Source of the DNA: JADFRD01 sp964491015
Lineage (GTDB): Bacteria > Fidelibacterota > Marinisomatia > Marinisomatales > TCS55
Direction: 5' to 3'
DNA: 26,412 nucleotides
Assembly (NCBI GenBank): GCA_964491015.1
Contig: CAZBEY010000023.1
Span: 1-26,412, forward strand
A program made the position numbers and the translations under genes. Positions 7,351 to 16,353 of the stretch are shown piece by piece (the stretch's first letter is position 1; each line of letters starts with the position of its first letter). A model generated the notes under the pieces. That model was not told the DNA's origin. It saw only the letters and a program-made list of their open reading frames with translations, and made no database searches.

Positions 7351-8382
7351 CTATTTCAATCCTGGATGGTCAGAATTTAATTCAATTCCTAACCCATTCC
7401 CATCAGGAATCACAATAGTCCCGTCGACGATTTTAATTCCATCATAGGGATCATTGTTAATGAGCAAATTTCCATCCAGATCAGCATAATCAACAAGAGG
7501 TGATAAATGAGCAGCTGCTGTGATTCCAATAGATGACTCCACCATGCATCCCAACATGATATTTAGATTAAGTGACCGGGCGAGATTTATCATTTTTATA
7601 GCTTCAAGCATTGAGCCACATTTCATCAATTTGATATTTATCCCATGGAATGCATGTGCAATGCCTATCAAATCTCCTGAATTCATGCTGTTTTCATCGG
7701 CAATTATAGGTAAGGGTGATTTTTGTTTTAGTTGAGCTGAATCACTAAGATTTGCCGCCTTAAAAGGTTGTTCTACAAACTCCACATTTTGATCGGCAAG
7801 CCATTTACACATGATAATTCCGGTCTCCAAATCCCAACCTTCATTCGCATCCACTCGAATTAATTTGTCTGTTTCCCGTCGGATCAATCGAATGATTTGT
7901 TTATCTTCATCTATATTCACACCCAGTTTGACTTTTATGATGAAATAAGGATCTGCTTCGGCAATCTTTTCTGGGATGAGGTCATAATCTCCTATGGCAA
8001 TGGTAAATGAAGTTTCCAACCGTTGCTCGGGATCAGCGCCGAGATATTCACACAAGGGCATTGCATTTTTTTGTGTCCACCAATCAAGCCATGCCATACT
8101 CAAAGCGGCTTCCAGTGCTTTAATATTATTGGATTGACCCAAAAACCATTGATCTCCCATTTCCACGGAATCAAATGCAGGAATCGATGGGAATGTATCA
8201 AGGATTCTTAAAATTTGATCCGGATATTCACCGTATCGTTGTGAAGGGGCTGCTTCTCCCCGACCGATTATTCCATCTTGGGTTAAATAAACATATATGA
8301 CGTCGTAATAATTATGGGTACTCCGAGAAATACCGAATGGATGTATACATTGAATGCGGTATAATGTGAATGCTAAATCCAT
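7351..8382 (-). CDS. Enolase-superfamily epimerase: dipeptide epimerase or N-acetyl-D-glutamate racemase (DgcA type)
   Basis: 343-residue muconate-lactonizing-subgroup enzyme. Catalytic K150 and K152 lie in IIKVKLG, metal ligands are D178 (RVDANEG), E204 (FVEQPF) and D229 (IADENS), and the opposite acid-base lysine lies in NIKLMKCG (K251/K254). The DLDG motif at 301-304 is the DxD element that, in L-Ala-D/L-Glu epimerases, contacts the substrate ammonium group. Two roles fit. One is epimerising murein dipeptides for peptidoglycan recycling. The other is racemising N-acetyl-D-glutamate as DgcA, which is favoured by the 10-base overlap with the upstream DgcN-type gene. The enzyme class is firm; the substrate is not. 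Confidence 0.88.
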   Translation of the reverse strand: MDLAFTLYRIQCIHPFGISRSTHNYYDVIYVYLTQDGIIGRGEAAPSQRYGEYPDQILRILDTFPSIPAFDSVEMGDQWFLGQSNNIKALEAALSMAWLDWWTQKNAMPLCEYLGADPEQRLETSFTIAIGDYDLIPEKIAEADPYFIIKVKLGVNIDEDKQIIRLIRRETDKLIRVDANEGWDLETGIIMCKWLADQNVEFVEQPFKAANLSDSAQLKQKSPLPIIADENSMNSGDLIGIAHAFHGINIKLMKCGSMLEAIKMINLARSLNLNIMLGCMVESSIGITAAAHLSPLVDYADLDGNLLINNDPYDGIKIVDGTIVIPDGNGLGIELNSDHPGLK

Positions 8383-9410
8383 GTTTCTATTACTTTTTCA
8401 AGATGATTAATTAGACCACGATTTCCAAATCGGATCAGATCCGTTGCTGGTAAATTATATTGTTCAGCGAATGTATCTAACAGTTCTAAAGCAGATTTTT
8501 CATCCAATTTATATGTTAATAAATTGAATCCGACAAATATTGATGATTTAAATGGAGACAAAAGGTTCAAATGAAGCTTCATTAGATTCTGAATATCCGG
8601 CATAGGGTAATCCAAAACATCCAATTCACGACCCGGATCATGGGTCATCATCAGAAAGTCCGGCATGGTGCCGTGTAGTAATCCAAGGGTTACACCGGAA
8701 TATGCGTAATTGGTAATCGACCCCTGTCCTTCAACCACCACTAAATCCATTCCTTCATTGATTAGACTTATATGATGTTCTAATTCTCCAGCCATAAAAT
8801 CCGAGACAACTGCATCGATGGGTACGCCGGACCCACCTAAAAGAATCCCAGTCTGACCTGTGCCTAAAAATGCTATTTTTTTCCCGCGTTCTCTTAATCT
8901 TAATGTTATTTCCCAGGCAGTTGTCATTTTTCCTGTATCGCAGTCAGTCCCCACAACAAGTAATACCGGCACTTTCCGATTTAACCATGTCCCTTTCGGA
9001 AAATGGCGTTGTTTTGGCGGTCGTCTTAAATCAAATAATGATACACCATGTTTAACAGCAGCTTGTTTGAACTCATCATTATCGTTCAGAAAAACATGCA
9101 TCCCATTATAAATATCACATTTTGCATAAATTGCTTCAATTATTTCACCTCGATAATCGTCATTAATAATCCCCCCTTGGGGAGCATTTCCAATAACAAG
9201 AGAATCTGGATTTAATTGTAGTACTTCTTTAAAACTTGAAACGACAGGAACATTACCACCATAACCAAGAACGGAATCGGCAGTCTCGCCTACTTTATTT
9301 GGGTCAATAACCGCAACAACATCATCAGGACGATATCGGAGCAGCATATTCCCGGTTTTATTTAAAATGTAGTCAAAAGCGCCAATTGAAAGGATGACAA
9401 TTCGTTTCAT
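8373..9410 (-). CDS. DUF1611 P-loop protein, DgcN (D-glutamate N-acetyltransferase) type
   Basis: 345-residue two-domain DUF1611 protein. The N-terminal Rossmann-like domain (1-135) precedes a C-terminal P-loop domain with VGTDCDTGKMTTAWE (K161) and a Walker B-like MDLVVVEGQGSI (221-232). In marine bacteria and haloarchaea a family member, DgcN, has been reported to acetylate D-glutamate before racemisation by DgcA. The gene here overlaps exactly such an enolase-superfamily partner by 10 bases, which is the main reason for the assignment. It begins with ATG, 5 bases after the enoyl-CoA hydratase stop. Older annotations of the family are EBNA-1 nuclear protein homologue or unknown NAD-dependent protein. 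The fold is clear; the function is inferred from the pairing. Confidence 0.82.
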   Translation of the reverse strand: MKRIVILSIGAFDYILNKTGNMLLRYRPDDVVAVIDPNKVGETADSVLGYGGNVPVVSSFKEVLQLNPDSLVIGNAPQGGIINDDYRGEIIEAIYAKCDIYNGMHVFLNDNDEFKQAAVKHGVSLFDLRRPPKQRHFPKGTWLNRKVPVLLVVGTDCDTGKMTTAWEITLRLRERGKKIAFLGTGQTGILLGGSGVPIDAVVSDFMAGELEHHISLINEGMDLVVVEGQGSITNYAYSGVTLGLLHGTMPDFLMMTHDPGRELDVLDYPMPDIQNLMKLHLNLLSPFKSSIFVGFNLLTYKLDEKSALELLDTFAEQYNLPATDLIRFGNRGLINHLEKVIETWI

Positions 9411-9415
9411 AGTTG

Positions 9416-10186
9416 CTATCGGAAATTTGCTTTCCGTTTTTCCACAAATGCTGCTAACCCTTCCCTTGTTTCCTCCGTCTCAAATAATTCAGCAAATGCT
9501 TTCACTTCATAGTCGAGTCCGGTTTCAATTGATTTATCAAAACTTTCATGAATACAGTTTAAAGATTTTTCTATTGCATTGGGGCCATTATTAAGGATTT
9601 TTCGACCAATTTCTTTGCATGTTTCAATTAATTCGTCCTGCTCAACCAAATGATTTACTAAACCAATACGGTAGGCGTCTTGCGCTGAAATTTGACACCC
9701 AGTTGTAATGAGTTCATTGGCAATGCCGGTTCCGACAATTTTTGGTAAACGCTGCGTTCCACCCCAACCTGGAATGATCCCTAACAATACTTCCGGTTGG
9801 CCAAACACAGCATTTTCACTGGCAATCCGAATATGACACGCCAAAGAAATTTCACACCCGCCTCCCAAAGCAAACCCATTCACGGCAGCAATAACAGGTT
9901 TTGGTGAATTTTCAATCGTTAGTGTCATGCATTGACCAGCTTTACCGAACGCAAGGGCTTTTTCCGGATTCATCTGCTGCATGGCTTTAATATCTGCTCC
10001 GGCAACAAATGCTTTTTCACCGCTTCCTGTTATAATGATAACACCCACTGTATCATCCTCAATGAGTTGTCGAACCGCCGTGTCAAGTTCAACAATCAAA
10101 TCGGAATTCATTGCATTCAGTGATTCCGGTCGATGAATGGTAATGAACCCGAAACCTTCAGATATTTCGATTAATATATATTTCAA
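9416..10186 (-). CDS. Enoyl-CoA hydratase/crotonase-family protein
   Basis: 256-residue crotonase-fold enzyme that should hydrate trans-2-enoyl-CoA to 3-hydroxyacyl-CoA. Both catalytic glutamates of true hydratases are present: E112 in ALGGGCEISLA and E132 in FGQPEVLLGIIPGWGG. The oxyanion-hole segment AGADIKAM starts at 62 and CoA-binding N98-G99 are in VNGFALGGG. Length and motifs match short-chain hydratases (crotonase, PaaF/EchA-like). The start codon is TTG, supported by AGAAGGAT 4 bases upstream (10191-10198). It lies between trkH (16 bases upstream) and the DUF1611 gene (5 bases downstream). The link to the methylmalonyl-CoA epimerase two genes on suggests acyl-CoA catabolism, but no other beta-oxidation gene is present. 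Confidence 0.92.
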   Translation of the reverse strand: MKYILIEISEGFGFITIHRPESLNAMNSDLIVELDTAVRQLIEDDTVGVIIITGSGEKAFVAGADIKAMQQMNPEKALAFGKAGQCMTLTIENSPKPVIAAVNGFALGGGCEISLACHIRIASENAVFGQPEVLLGIIPGWGGTQRLPKIVGTGIANELITTGCQISAQDAYRIGLVNHLVEQDELIETCKEIGRKILNNGPNAIEKSLNCIHESFDKSIETGLDYEVKAFAELFETEETREGLAAFVEKRKANFR

Positions 10187-10190
10187 GAAA

Positions 10191-10198
10191 ATCCTTCT
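10191..10198 (-). promoter_or_regulatory. Shine-Dalgarno sequence supporting a TTG start
   Basis: AGAAGGAT on the minus strand, 4 bases before the TTG at 10186. It supports that rare start codon for the enoyl-CoA hydratase gene, where no in-frame ATG is present in the short spacer after trkH. Confidence 0.7.
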
Positions 10199-10202
10199 GA
10201 AT

Positions 10203-11672
10203 TTATTTCCAGAATGTCCTGCTGAAAATCACCATGACAGTAAATATTTCCAATCGTCCCAACAACATACAGAAAGCTAACATCCATTTTCCAAACGCAG
10301 GAACCAAAGCATAATTATCTGTTGGTCCAAATGCACCCAATCCGGGACCAATATTACCGAGAGCAGATGCTGCAGCGCCCACTGATGATTCAAAATCAAT
10401 ATTCATTGTTGTGAGTATTAAAGTTGTCAAAGCAAAAATAGACATATAGAATAGGAAAAAACCCAATGTGTTTTTAATGACATCCTCCGAAATAAATCGA
10501 CTGCCGATTCGAATTGGGATTATCGCTCTTGAATGAAGCATCCGTCTCGTTTCCTTGGCAGCATATTTAACCAATAGCAAACACCTGACAATTTTCATCC
10601 CACCGCCAGTGGATCCGCCCATTCCACCAATGAACATCATTACAAGCAGCATAAATTGAGCAAAATACGACCACAGTTCATAGTCTGCAGAACCAAAACC
10701 AGTGGTTGTTAGTATTGAAACGGTCTGAAATAAAGAATCCCGAAAATGGTGTTCAGACCAAGAATTTGTTCCAGAGGAAATACTGGCAAAAATGAGAATC
10801 GTTGCGATGAGGGTCATACCCAAATACGTTAAAAATTCTTTGTCTCTTAAATATGATTTTGCTTTCCCGGAAAGCGCATGGAAATGAAGAGAAAAATTCA
10901 CTCCTGCGACAAACATAAAGAAAATAATAATATATTGGATAGCCCCATTATCATAATGGGCAATACTTGCATTTTTTGTGGAGAAGCCGCCGGTGGGCAT
11001 TGTTGTAAATGAATGACAAATTGAATCAAACCAAGACATCCCGCTGATGGTTAATAATAAAATTTCAGTAGCTGTGATACCCAAATATACCATCCATAAG
11101 AATTTAGCGGTTTCTCTTACTCTTGGGCGGATTTTATCCGCAACGGGACCGGGAACTTCTGCTTTAAATAACTGAACGCCGCCGACACCCAATAGGGGCA
11201 ATATTGCAATATAAAAAACGATTATTCCCATACCGCCGATCCATTGGATAAAGGACCGCCAATAAAGAGTTGCGTGTGGAAGACTTTCAATCCCATTTGG
11301 GAGATGGGGAAGCGTAACCGGGTTTCCAATAATTGAAGCTCCTGTGGTGGTCACACCAGACATGGATTCAAAAAACGCATCCGTAAAATTTGGAATCATA
11401 CCTGTTAAATAGAACGGCATGGCTCCAATGATAGCTGCAAAAATCCATGTAAATGTAACAATGGCAAACCCATCTTTATTTGTGAGTTTTCTGCTTTTTC
11501 TTGTGATTAACCAAACGGGAACACCTACGATCAAACAAATTAACATTGACCAGAGGAATCCATCAAAATCCTGCTCATGGTGCATAAAAGCAATTCCTAA
11601 AGGGATGATCATGGTAATACCCATGATAATAAAAAGGCTGCTGATTATATTATAAATAGTACGGATGTTCAT
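10203..11672 (-). CDS. trkH: Trk-type potassium uptake protein, membrane subunit
   Basis: Inner-membrane K+ channel/transporter of the Trk/Ktr/HKT superfamily; 489 residues with about ten to twelve membrane segments arranged as four M1-P-M2 units. The four selectivity-filter loops are readable: TTTGAS (108-113), TTMPTGGFS (223-231), TTTGFG (322-327) and ALGNIGPG (437-444). The gating-loop segment GGMGGSTGGGMK (349-360), typical of TrkH, is also present. Its ATG overlaps the trkA stop as TAATG, so the regulatory and pore subunits are translationally coupled in the order trkA-trkH. Identification is secure; ion selectivity (K+ versus Na+/K+) is not tested by sequence alone. Confidence 0.95.
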   Translation of the reverse strand: MNIRTIYNIISSLFIIMGITMIIPLGIAFMHHEQDFDGFLWSMLICLIVGVPVWLITRKSRKLTNKDGFAIVTFTWIFAAIIGAMPFYLTGMIPNFTDAFFESMSGVTTTGASIIGNPVTLPHLPNGIESLPHATLYWRSFIQWIGGMGIIVFYIAILPLLGVGGVQLFKAEVPGPVADKIRPRVRETAKFLWMVYLGITATEILLLTISGMSWFDSICHSFTTMPTGGFSTKNASIAHYDNGAIQYIIIFFMFVAGVNFSLHFHALSGKAKSYLRDKEFLTYLGMTLIATILIFASISSGTNSWSEHHFRDSLFQTVSILTTTGFGSADYELWSYFAQFMLLVMMFIGGMGGSTGGGMKIVRCLLLVKYAAKETRRMLHSRAIIPIRIGSRFISEDVIKNTLGFFLFYMSIFALTTLILTTMNIDFESSVGAAASALGNIGPGLGAFGPTDNYALVPAFGKWMLAFCMLLGRLEIFTVMVIFSRTFWK

Positions 11673-13021
11673 TATGCTCGGAAGAGCTTGCGAACAGCAT
11701 TAAACGCATTTTTCTTAGCAAACACCAATGCCGTATCCTCCGCGGTCAATCTGGAACTACCTCTTGCAATGTTTAAATGACCATGGTGGTTTATCACACC
11801 AACAATACTTTCTTTTGGAAATGATAATTCGGATAATTCCACCATTGTAACACGACTTCCCAGTTCGGGTTGCAGTTCAAGTACATCAACATCAATTTCT
11901 TCAAATGTAAAAACAGATGTATCAGAAATATCACTACGGATTTTCCGCAAGACAGTATTGACTGTGCTCATGTTTTTACTGATAATTGGACCAATGCCAA
12001 GTTCTTGTATGATGGGTAAAAATTCAGTTGTATTTACATGAATTATTGATTGCATTACCCCAAAATGATGGGCAAGCATACCAGATAAAATATTTGTTTG
12101 TTCGTCGGCTGAAACTGCAATAAAACTATCAATGTCTTGAATATTCTCAGACTGCAGAAATTCGATATCCGTACCATCAGCGTTGATGACCATAATATTG
12201 TCAAATATATTGGCAATATGTTCAGCTTTTTCACGACTTTTTTCCACCAATCGGATATTCATTTCATCCTGTAAATTGTATGCTAAAGATCGACCAATTT
12301 TGCTGCCTCCAACGATCATAATTCTTTTTGAATATTCAGTGGCCTTTCCCAACATTGCTTTTAAATGCGGTACATTTTCAGTTCGAAGGATAAAATAAAC
12401 AATATCACCGTCCTCAAAAACAAAATCTGCCCATGGAACAATCGTTTCAGTATTTCGGAGGACGGTTATAATACCGAATTTATAATCTTCAGTATGCTCA
12501 CAAATTTCCTTGACACTTTTACCGATAATTTGTGAACATCCATTTCCCAGTTGAAAACCAAGCATTTGCAACCGGCCGTCTTCGAAATCCATCACTTGAG
12601 TTGCGTAAGGGTGACGAACCAGACGACTTATTTCGATGCAGGCTTCCTGTTCTGGGTGAATGACGAGATCAACACCAAACTTTTCAGGTTTAATAATGGA
12701 ATTACGGTGGCTGTATTGCTGGTTTCGCAGACGAGCAATATTATGTTTTGCACCCAATACATGTGCTTGTTGTGCTGCGATCAGATTGACTTCGTCAATA
12801 CGGGTAAGAGTCAAAACATAGTCGGCATTTTCCACATCTGCTTTATGGAGTATTTTAGGGCTAGCTCCATTTCCTTCAACGGAAATTGCGTCTAAATTTT
12901 CGGAAATACGGCGACACTTTTCAGGATTAATGTCCACGGCGGTGATATCGTGCCCATCTTCAATCAATGCTTTCGCCACGTGGAACCCCACTTCTCCGGC
13001 GCCAATTAGTACAATCTTCAT
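11672..13021 (-). CDS. trkA: Trk potassium uptake regulatory subunit
   Basis: Peripheral cytoplasmic protein that binds nucleotides and gates TrkH. In 449 residues it holds the usual duplicated RCK_N-RCK_C arrangement. The first Rossmann unit has GAGEVG (7-12), with D30 at the end of the second strand, which favours NAD(H). The second unit starts at about 233 with GGSKIG (238-243). Both C-terminal RCK_C lobes are intact (about 140-225 and 370-449). The gene starts with ATG 66 bases after murA; this spacer is AT-rich and might hold a promoter, but no convincing pair was found. It overlaps trkH by one base pair of stop and start. Confidence 0.95.
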   Translation of the reverse strand: MKIVLIGAGEVGFHVAKALIEDGHDITAVDINPEKCRRISENLDAISVEGNGASPKILHKADVENADYVLTLTRIDEVNLIAAQQAHVLGAKHNIARLRNQQYSHRNSIIKPEKFGVDLVIHPEQEACIEISRLVRHPYATQVMDFEDGRLQMLGFQLGNGCSQIIGKSVKEICEHTEDYKFGIITVLRNTETIVPWADFVFEDGDIVYFILRTENVPHLKAMLGKATEYSKRIMIVGGSKIGRSLAYNLQDEMNIRLVEKSREKAEHIANIFDNIMVINADGTDIEFLQSENIQDIDSFIAVSADEQTNILSGMLAHHFGVMQSIIHVNTTEFLPIIQELGIGPIISKNMSTVNTVLRKIRSDISDTSVFTFEEIDVDVLELQPELGSRVTMVELSELSFPKESIVGVINHHGHLNIARGSSRLTAEDTALVFAKKNAFNAVRKLFRA

Positions 13022-13087
13022 CAGGTTTTATTTCGAACTTGGTGGGAATGTATACTGTTAATAATATAGGAAAAAAGAAAATTTGTA

Positions 13088-14338
13088 TTATTCTGACTCA
13101 CGATATATTTCTGCTCCCAGAGTTTTAAATTTTTTCTCAATTTGTTCGTAACCACGGTCGATGTGATAAATACGACTCACCTCTGTTTTTCCTTCTGCTA
13201 TCAAGCCACCTAAAATTAATGATGCACTCGCTCGAATGTCCGTTGACATTACTTTAGCTCCTTTTAACGATCTAACATCCGTTATTTCAACTCTATTGTC
13301 ATGCAATGTTATATCTGCACCCAGTCGTAAAAGTTCAGGTACGTGGGAAAAACGATCATGGTACACTGTATCGGTTACTACTGATTTTCCTGAAGCGTTA
13401 CACATTAGGGCAATCCACTGTGCTTGAAGATCAGTCGGGAATCCCGGATACACATCTGTTGTTATATCAACCGGTTTAATTTTAAGTGCTTTTCGAATGT
13501 GGACTTTCTCATCCTCCACGGTAATATCCGCACCACATTCTTTGAGCTTATTCAACACAGTTTGAATGTGGGTAGCATTTACATTATTCAGCGTAATATC
13601 TCCCAACATTGCTCCGGCGATTAAAAATGTTCCCGTTTCAATTCGATCCGGAATCACAGATATTTCAGTCGGTCTCAATTCGTTTACACCTTCAATTCTT
13701 AGGCATGAGGTACCTAAACCAACTATATTAGCCCCCATTAAATTTAGCATTTCGCATAATTGAACAATATCAGGTTCGCGTGCTGCATTGTCAATAATAG
13801 TTGTCCCTTTTGCAAGAACGGCTGCCATGACCACGTTTCCTGTTGCTCCTACCGAAGGAAATTTAAATATGATATCCGCTCCTTTCAGATCAGACCCGGC
13901 AGCGTTTATATACCCTTGATCTAATTCTACTCTCGCTCCCAATTTCTCCATTCCTGAAAGATGGATATCTACCGGTCGAGGCCCCCATGCACAACCACCC
14001 GGCAAAGATACTTTTACTTCGCCGAACCGACCCAATAAAGGACCCATTACATAAAATGAAGCTCTCATCGTTTTGACCAAATCATAGGGGGCGACGAGAT
14101 TTGTAACCGTCGAAGCATCAATCATTAACGTTCCATTTTTGAATTCAACACCAGCGCCAATGATCTCTAATAATCTCACCATCGTTCGAGTGTCTCGAAG
14201 ATCTGGAACCTTATGGATTGTTGTTACGCCATTGGCTAAAAGTGCAGCTGTCATCATTGGAAGAACTGCATTTTTAGCACCGCTTATTTCCACTGTGCCG
14301 CTTAAAGGTCTTTGACCATATATAACCAGTTTATCCAC
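13088..14338 (-). CDS. murA: UDP-N-acetylglucosamine 1-carboxyvinyltransferase
   Basis: First committed enzyme of peptidoglycan synthesis; it transfers enolpyruvate from PEP to UDP-GlcNAc in the cytoplasm. The 416-residue, two-lobed EPT-type protein has catalytic K22 (SGAKNAV) and C116 in PGGCAWGPRPVD. Because the cysteine is present rather than aspartate, the enzyme is expected to be sensitive to fosfomycin. FPTDLQAQ, containing the conserved aspartate near 300, is also present. The start is GTG, supported by AAGAGGAG just upstream (14342-14349), and it overlaps the recN stop by 8 bases. Only one MurA is present in the window. Very confident. Confidence 0.97.
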   Translation of the reverse strand: MDKLVIYGQRPLSGTVEISGAKNAVLPMMTAALLANGVTTIHKVPDLRDTRTMVRLLEIIGAGVEFKNGTLMIDASTVTNLVAPYDLVKTMRASFYVMGPLLGRFGEVKVSLPGGCAWGPRPVDIHLSGMEKLGARVELDQGYINAAGSDLKGADIIFKFPSVGATGNVVMAAVLAKGTTIIDNAAREPDIVQLCEMLNLMGANIVGLGTSCLRIEGVNELRPTEISVIPDRIETGTFLIAGAMLGDITLNNVNATHIQTVLNKLKECGADITVEDEKVHIRKALKIKPVDITTDVYPGFPTDLQAQWIALMCNASGKSVVTDTVYHDRFSHVPELLRLGADITLHDNRVEITDVRSLKGAKVMSTDIRASASLILGGLIAEGKTEVSRIYHIDRGYEQIEKKFKTLGAEIYRESE

Positions 14339-15986
14339 GGGCTCCTCTTAAAATACTTTCTGCCGAATCCAATGAGCCTGTTGTTAGTGATGCTCCGCTA
14401 AATAATTGGGCGATGGCCTGAACTCGGTCTGCTTCATTCAAATAGGACATTTGAACTGTTGTGTTTGTTTCATTCTGCTTTTTTGATATATGTAAATGGT
14501 AGTGTGCCCTTGCTGCTATTTGCGGTAAATGGGTCACACATAATATTTGTTTTCCTTTTGATAATTTTTCTAATGATTCTGCAACTTTTTCTGCCGATAC
14601 GCCTGATATACCAGCATCAATTTCATCAAATACCAATGTGTCAACCGGATCGACTTCTTGAAAAATGGTTTTAATTGCTAACATAATCCTCGACACTTCT
14701 CCCCCGGAGGCAACAGCCGTCAATGGTTTTAGCGCCTCGCCCGGGTTCGCACTCAAATAAAATTCAATGGTATCATAACCATCTGCGTGGTACTTAACCG
14801 GCTGGCCATTAACGTATATATCGGACTGCGTAACTTCTTGAAATCCCATTTTCACTTCAAAAGTAGCTCCAGGAATATTTAACGTGGACAATTCTTTCTC
14901 AATCTTTCTGCATAAATCCGGTATGGCATGCTTTCTGGCTTCATGCAACTCGCGGGCGACAGCGGTATATTTAGAATGTAACTCTTCTATTATTTTTTCT
15001 AGTTCACGTAGTTCTTTTCCCATGCTATGAAATGTATTCAATTCAGTTTCAATCGATTCACGATAATTCATGACTGCTTCGAGTGTTCCGCCATACTTTC
15101 TCTTTAACCCCTCTATCTCCAATAGCCTTGCTTCTACTTTTTCCAATTTTGTTTCATCATGATCAATTCCATACGCATATTGCCGTAAACTATTAGAAGC
15201 ATCCATTAGACCGGTCATAGATTCTTCCAGTGCGACTGAATGCATTTCCAATGTTCTGTCAATAGAGACAAGTTCATCCAGCTCCTTTTGTATTTTAGAT
15301 AATTCATTATAAAGTGACTCATCTTGTTCAGTCATTCGATTATTCAATTCGATGGCTGTTGAAATTAATTTATCAGAATGTTTTAATTTTTTGAACTCTT
15401 CATGAAGTGCGTCATCTTCACCCGGTTCCGGATGGATCAAATTAATTTCCTGTAGTTGAAACGCAATGAGCTCTTTTCTGTCTTCAGCTTTGGATCGATT
15501 TTCCAGAATCTTTTTTCGTTTCTGTTTTGATTGGCTCATTTCATTAAAAATAGATTCTAAATTAAAAACTTGATCCTTCAATTTGGCATAAGTATCCAGA
15601 AACTCGATATGTGTTTCTTTATTCATGATATATTGCTGTTCATGCTGACCATGAAAATCTGCAATAATGTTTAATCTGCTTTTGTACTCATTATTATGCA
15701 GGGGTTCATCATCCAAAAACGATCGGCTTCGTCCGGATAATTGTATTAGTTTTCTACAAGTGAATTCTTGTCCATTCTGACTACCATTTAGTTCAACAAT
15801 TGCCTTTTTCTCACCGCTGCGAACATCTGTCCCTTTAACGCTTCCTCCCAAAGCTGAACGAATTGCAGACAATAAAATTGATTTCCCCGAACCTGTTTCG
15901 CCGGTTATGACTGTTAATCCATTCTTGAAATCAATTTCAATTTCATCAAATATGGCATAATTTTTTATGGAAATATTTCTAATCAT
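14331..15986 (-). CDS. recN: DNA repair protein RecN (SMC-like ATPase)
   Basis: SMC-family ATPase that holds DNA ends during recombinational double-strand-break repair. The 551-residue protein has the N-terminal ATPase half with Walker A GETGSGKS (29-36) and HGQHEQQYIM (112-121). A long coiled coil with short hairpin follows (about 135-360). The C-terminal half has the signature ASGGEVSRIMLA (426-437), Walker B VFDEIDAGISG (452-462) and the switch VTHLPQIAA (484-492). It overlaps murA by 8 bases and the upstream VanZ-like gene by 8 bases. No LexA-type operator was recognised upstream, where coding sequence is continuous, so SOS control from a local site looks unlikely. Confidence 0.97.
   Translation of the reverse strand: MIRNISIKNYAIFDEIEIDFKNGLTVITGETGSGKSILLSAIRSALGGSVKGTDVRSGEKKAIVELNGSQNGQEFTCRKLIQLSGRSRSFLDDEPLHNNEYKSRLNIIADFHGQHEQQYIMNKETHIEFLDTYAKLKDQVFNLESIFNEMSQSKQKRKKILENRSKAEDRKELIAFQLQEINLIHPEPGEDDALHEEFKKLKHSDKLISTAIELNNRMTEQDESLYNELSKIQKELDELVSIDRTLEMHSVALEESMTGLMDASNSLRQYAYGIDHDETKLEKVEARLLEIEGLKRKYGGTLEAVMNYRESIETELNTFHSMGKELRELEKIIEELHSKYTAVARELHEARKHAIPDLCRKIEKELSTLNIPGATFEVKMGFQEVTQSDIYVNGQPVKYHADGYDTIEFYLSANPGEALKPLTAVASGGEVSRIMLAIKTIFQEVDPVDTLVFDEIDAGISGVSAEKVAESLEKLSKGKQILCVTHLPQIAARAHYHLHISKKQNETNTTVQMSYLNEADRVQAIAQLFSGASLTTGSLDSAESILRGARG
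14342..14349 (-). promoter_or_regulatory. Shine-Dalgarno sequence supporting the murA GTG start
   Basis: AAGAGGAG on the minus strand, just before the GTG at 14338 and inside the last codons of recN. It supports the GTG as the real start and suggests coupled translation. Confidence 0.6.
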
Positions 15987-16353
15987 GATTTTTTGAAGAT
16001 CGGAAATATACTACGGTTATGACAATGGTTATTCCAAGAATATCGGCAATTACATCATAAACACTCGACATCCGTCCCGGGATAAATGATTGCCATATTT
16101 CATCAAAACATGTAAATAATACTAACCCAGCTAGAAGTGGGTTTGAAAATTGTCTAAATCCTAAATACGCTAAACCTGCCAGAATAGCATATTCAGTCAT
16201 GTGTAGCAATTTATCCGGTGAAAGAATGATCACTCTTGGCAACGATCGTCCGGGAATACTTGAGACTGCAATAATTGTGATTAGATAAAGTACAAAAGCA
16301 ATTTTAAATAATTTTTGATTATTCAAATTCATGTAGAACATTCGGTAATTCAT
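15979..16353 (-). CDS. VanZ-like membrane protein
   Basis: Small integral membrane protein of up to 124 residues with about four predicted membrane segments. SSIPGRSLPR after the first helix, DKLLHMTEYAILAGLAYLGFR (46 on), CFDEIWQSFIPGR and SVYDVIADILGI are the conserved VanZ-like pattern. Biochemical function is unknown; VanZ itself confers low-level teicoplanin resistance, but most family members are not resistance genes. Three in-frame ATGs (16353, 16341, 16332) lie within the 3' end of nnr, giving overlaps of 35, 23 or 14 bases, and none has a clear Shine-Dalgarno. The protein from 16332 starts MNLNNQKLFK and would be enough. The position between nnr and recN suggests only co-transcription. 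Confidence 0.83.
   Translation of the reverse strand: MNYRMFYMNLNNQKLFKIAFVLYLITIIAVSSIPGRSLPRVIILSPDKLLHMTEYAILAGLAYLGFRQFSNPLLAGLVLFTCFDEIWQSFIPGRMSSVYDVIADILGITIVITVVYFRSSKNHD

Noticed and set aside
12551..12895. Plus-strand open frame of 114 codons within trkA
   Set aside because: Fully antisense to a conserved RCK domain; no independent coding evidence.
15979..16353. Reading the VanZ-like gene as glycopeptide resistance
   Set aside because: No vanHAX or regulatory genes are near it, and most VanZ-like proteins are not resistance factors.
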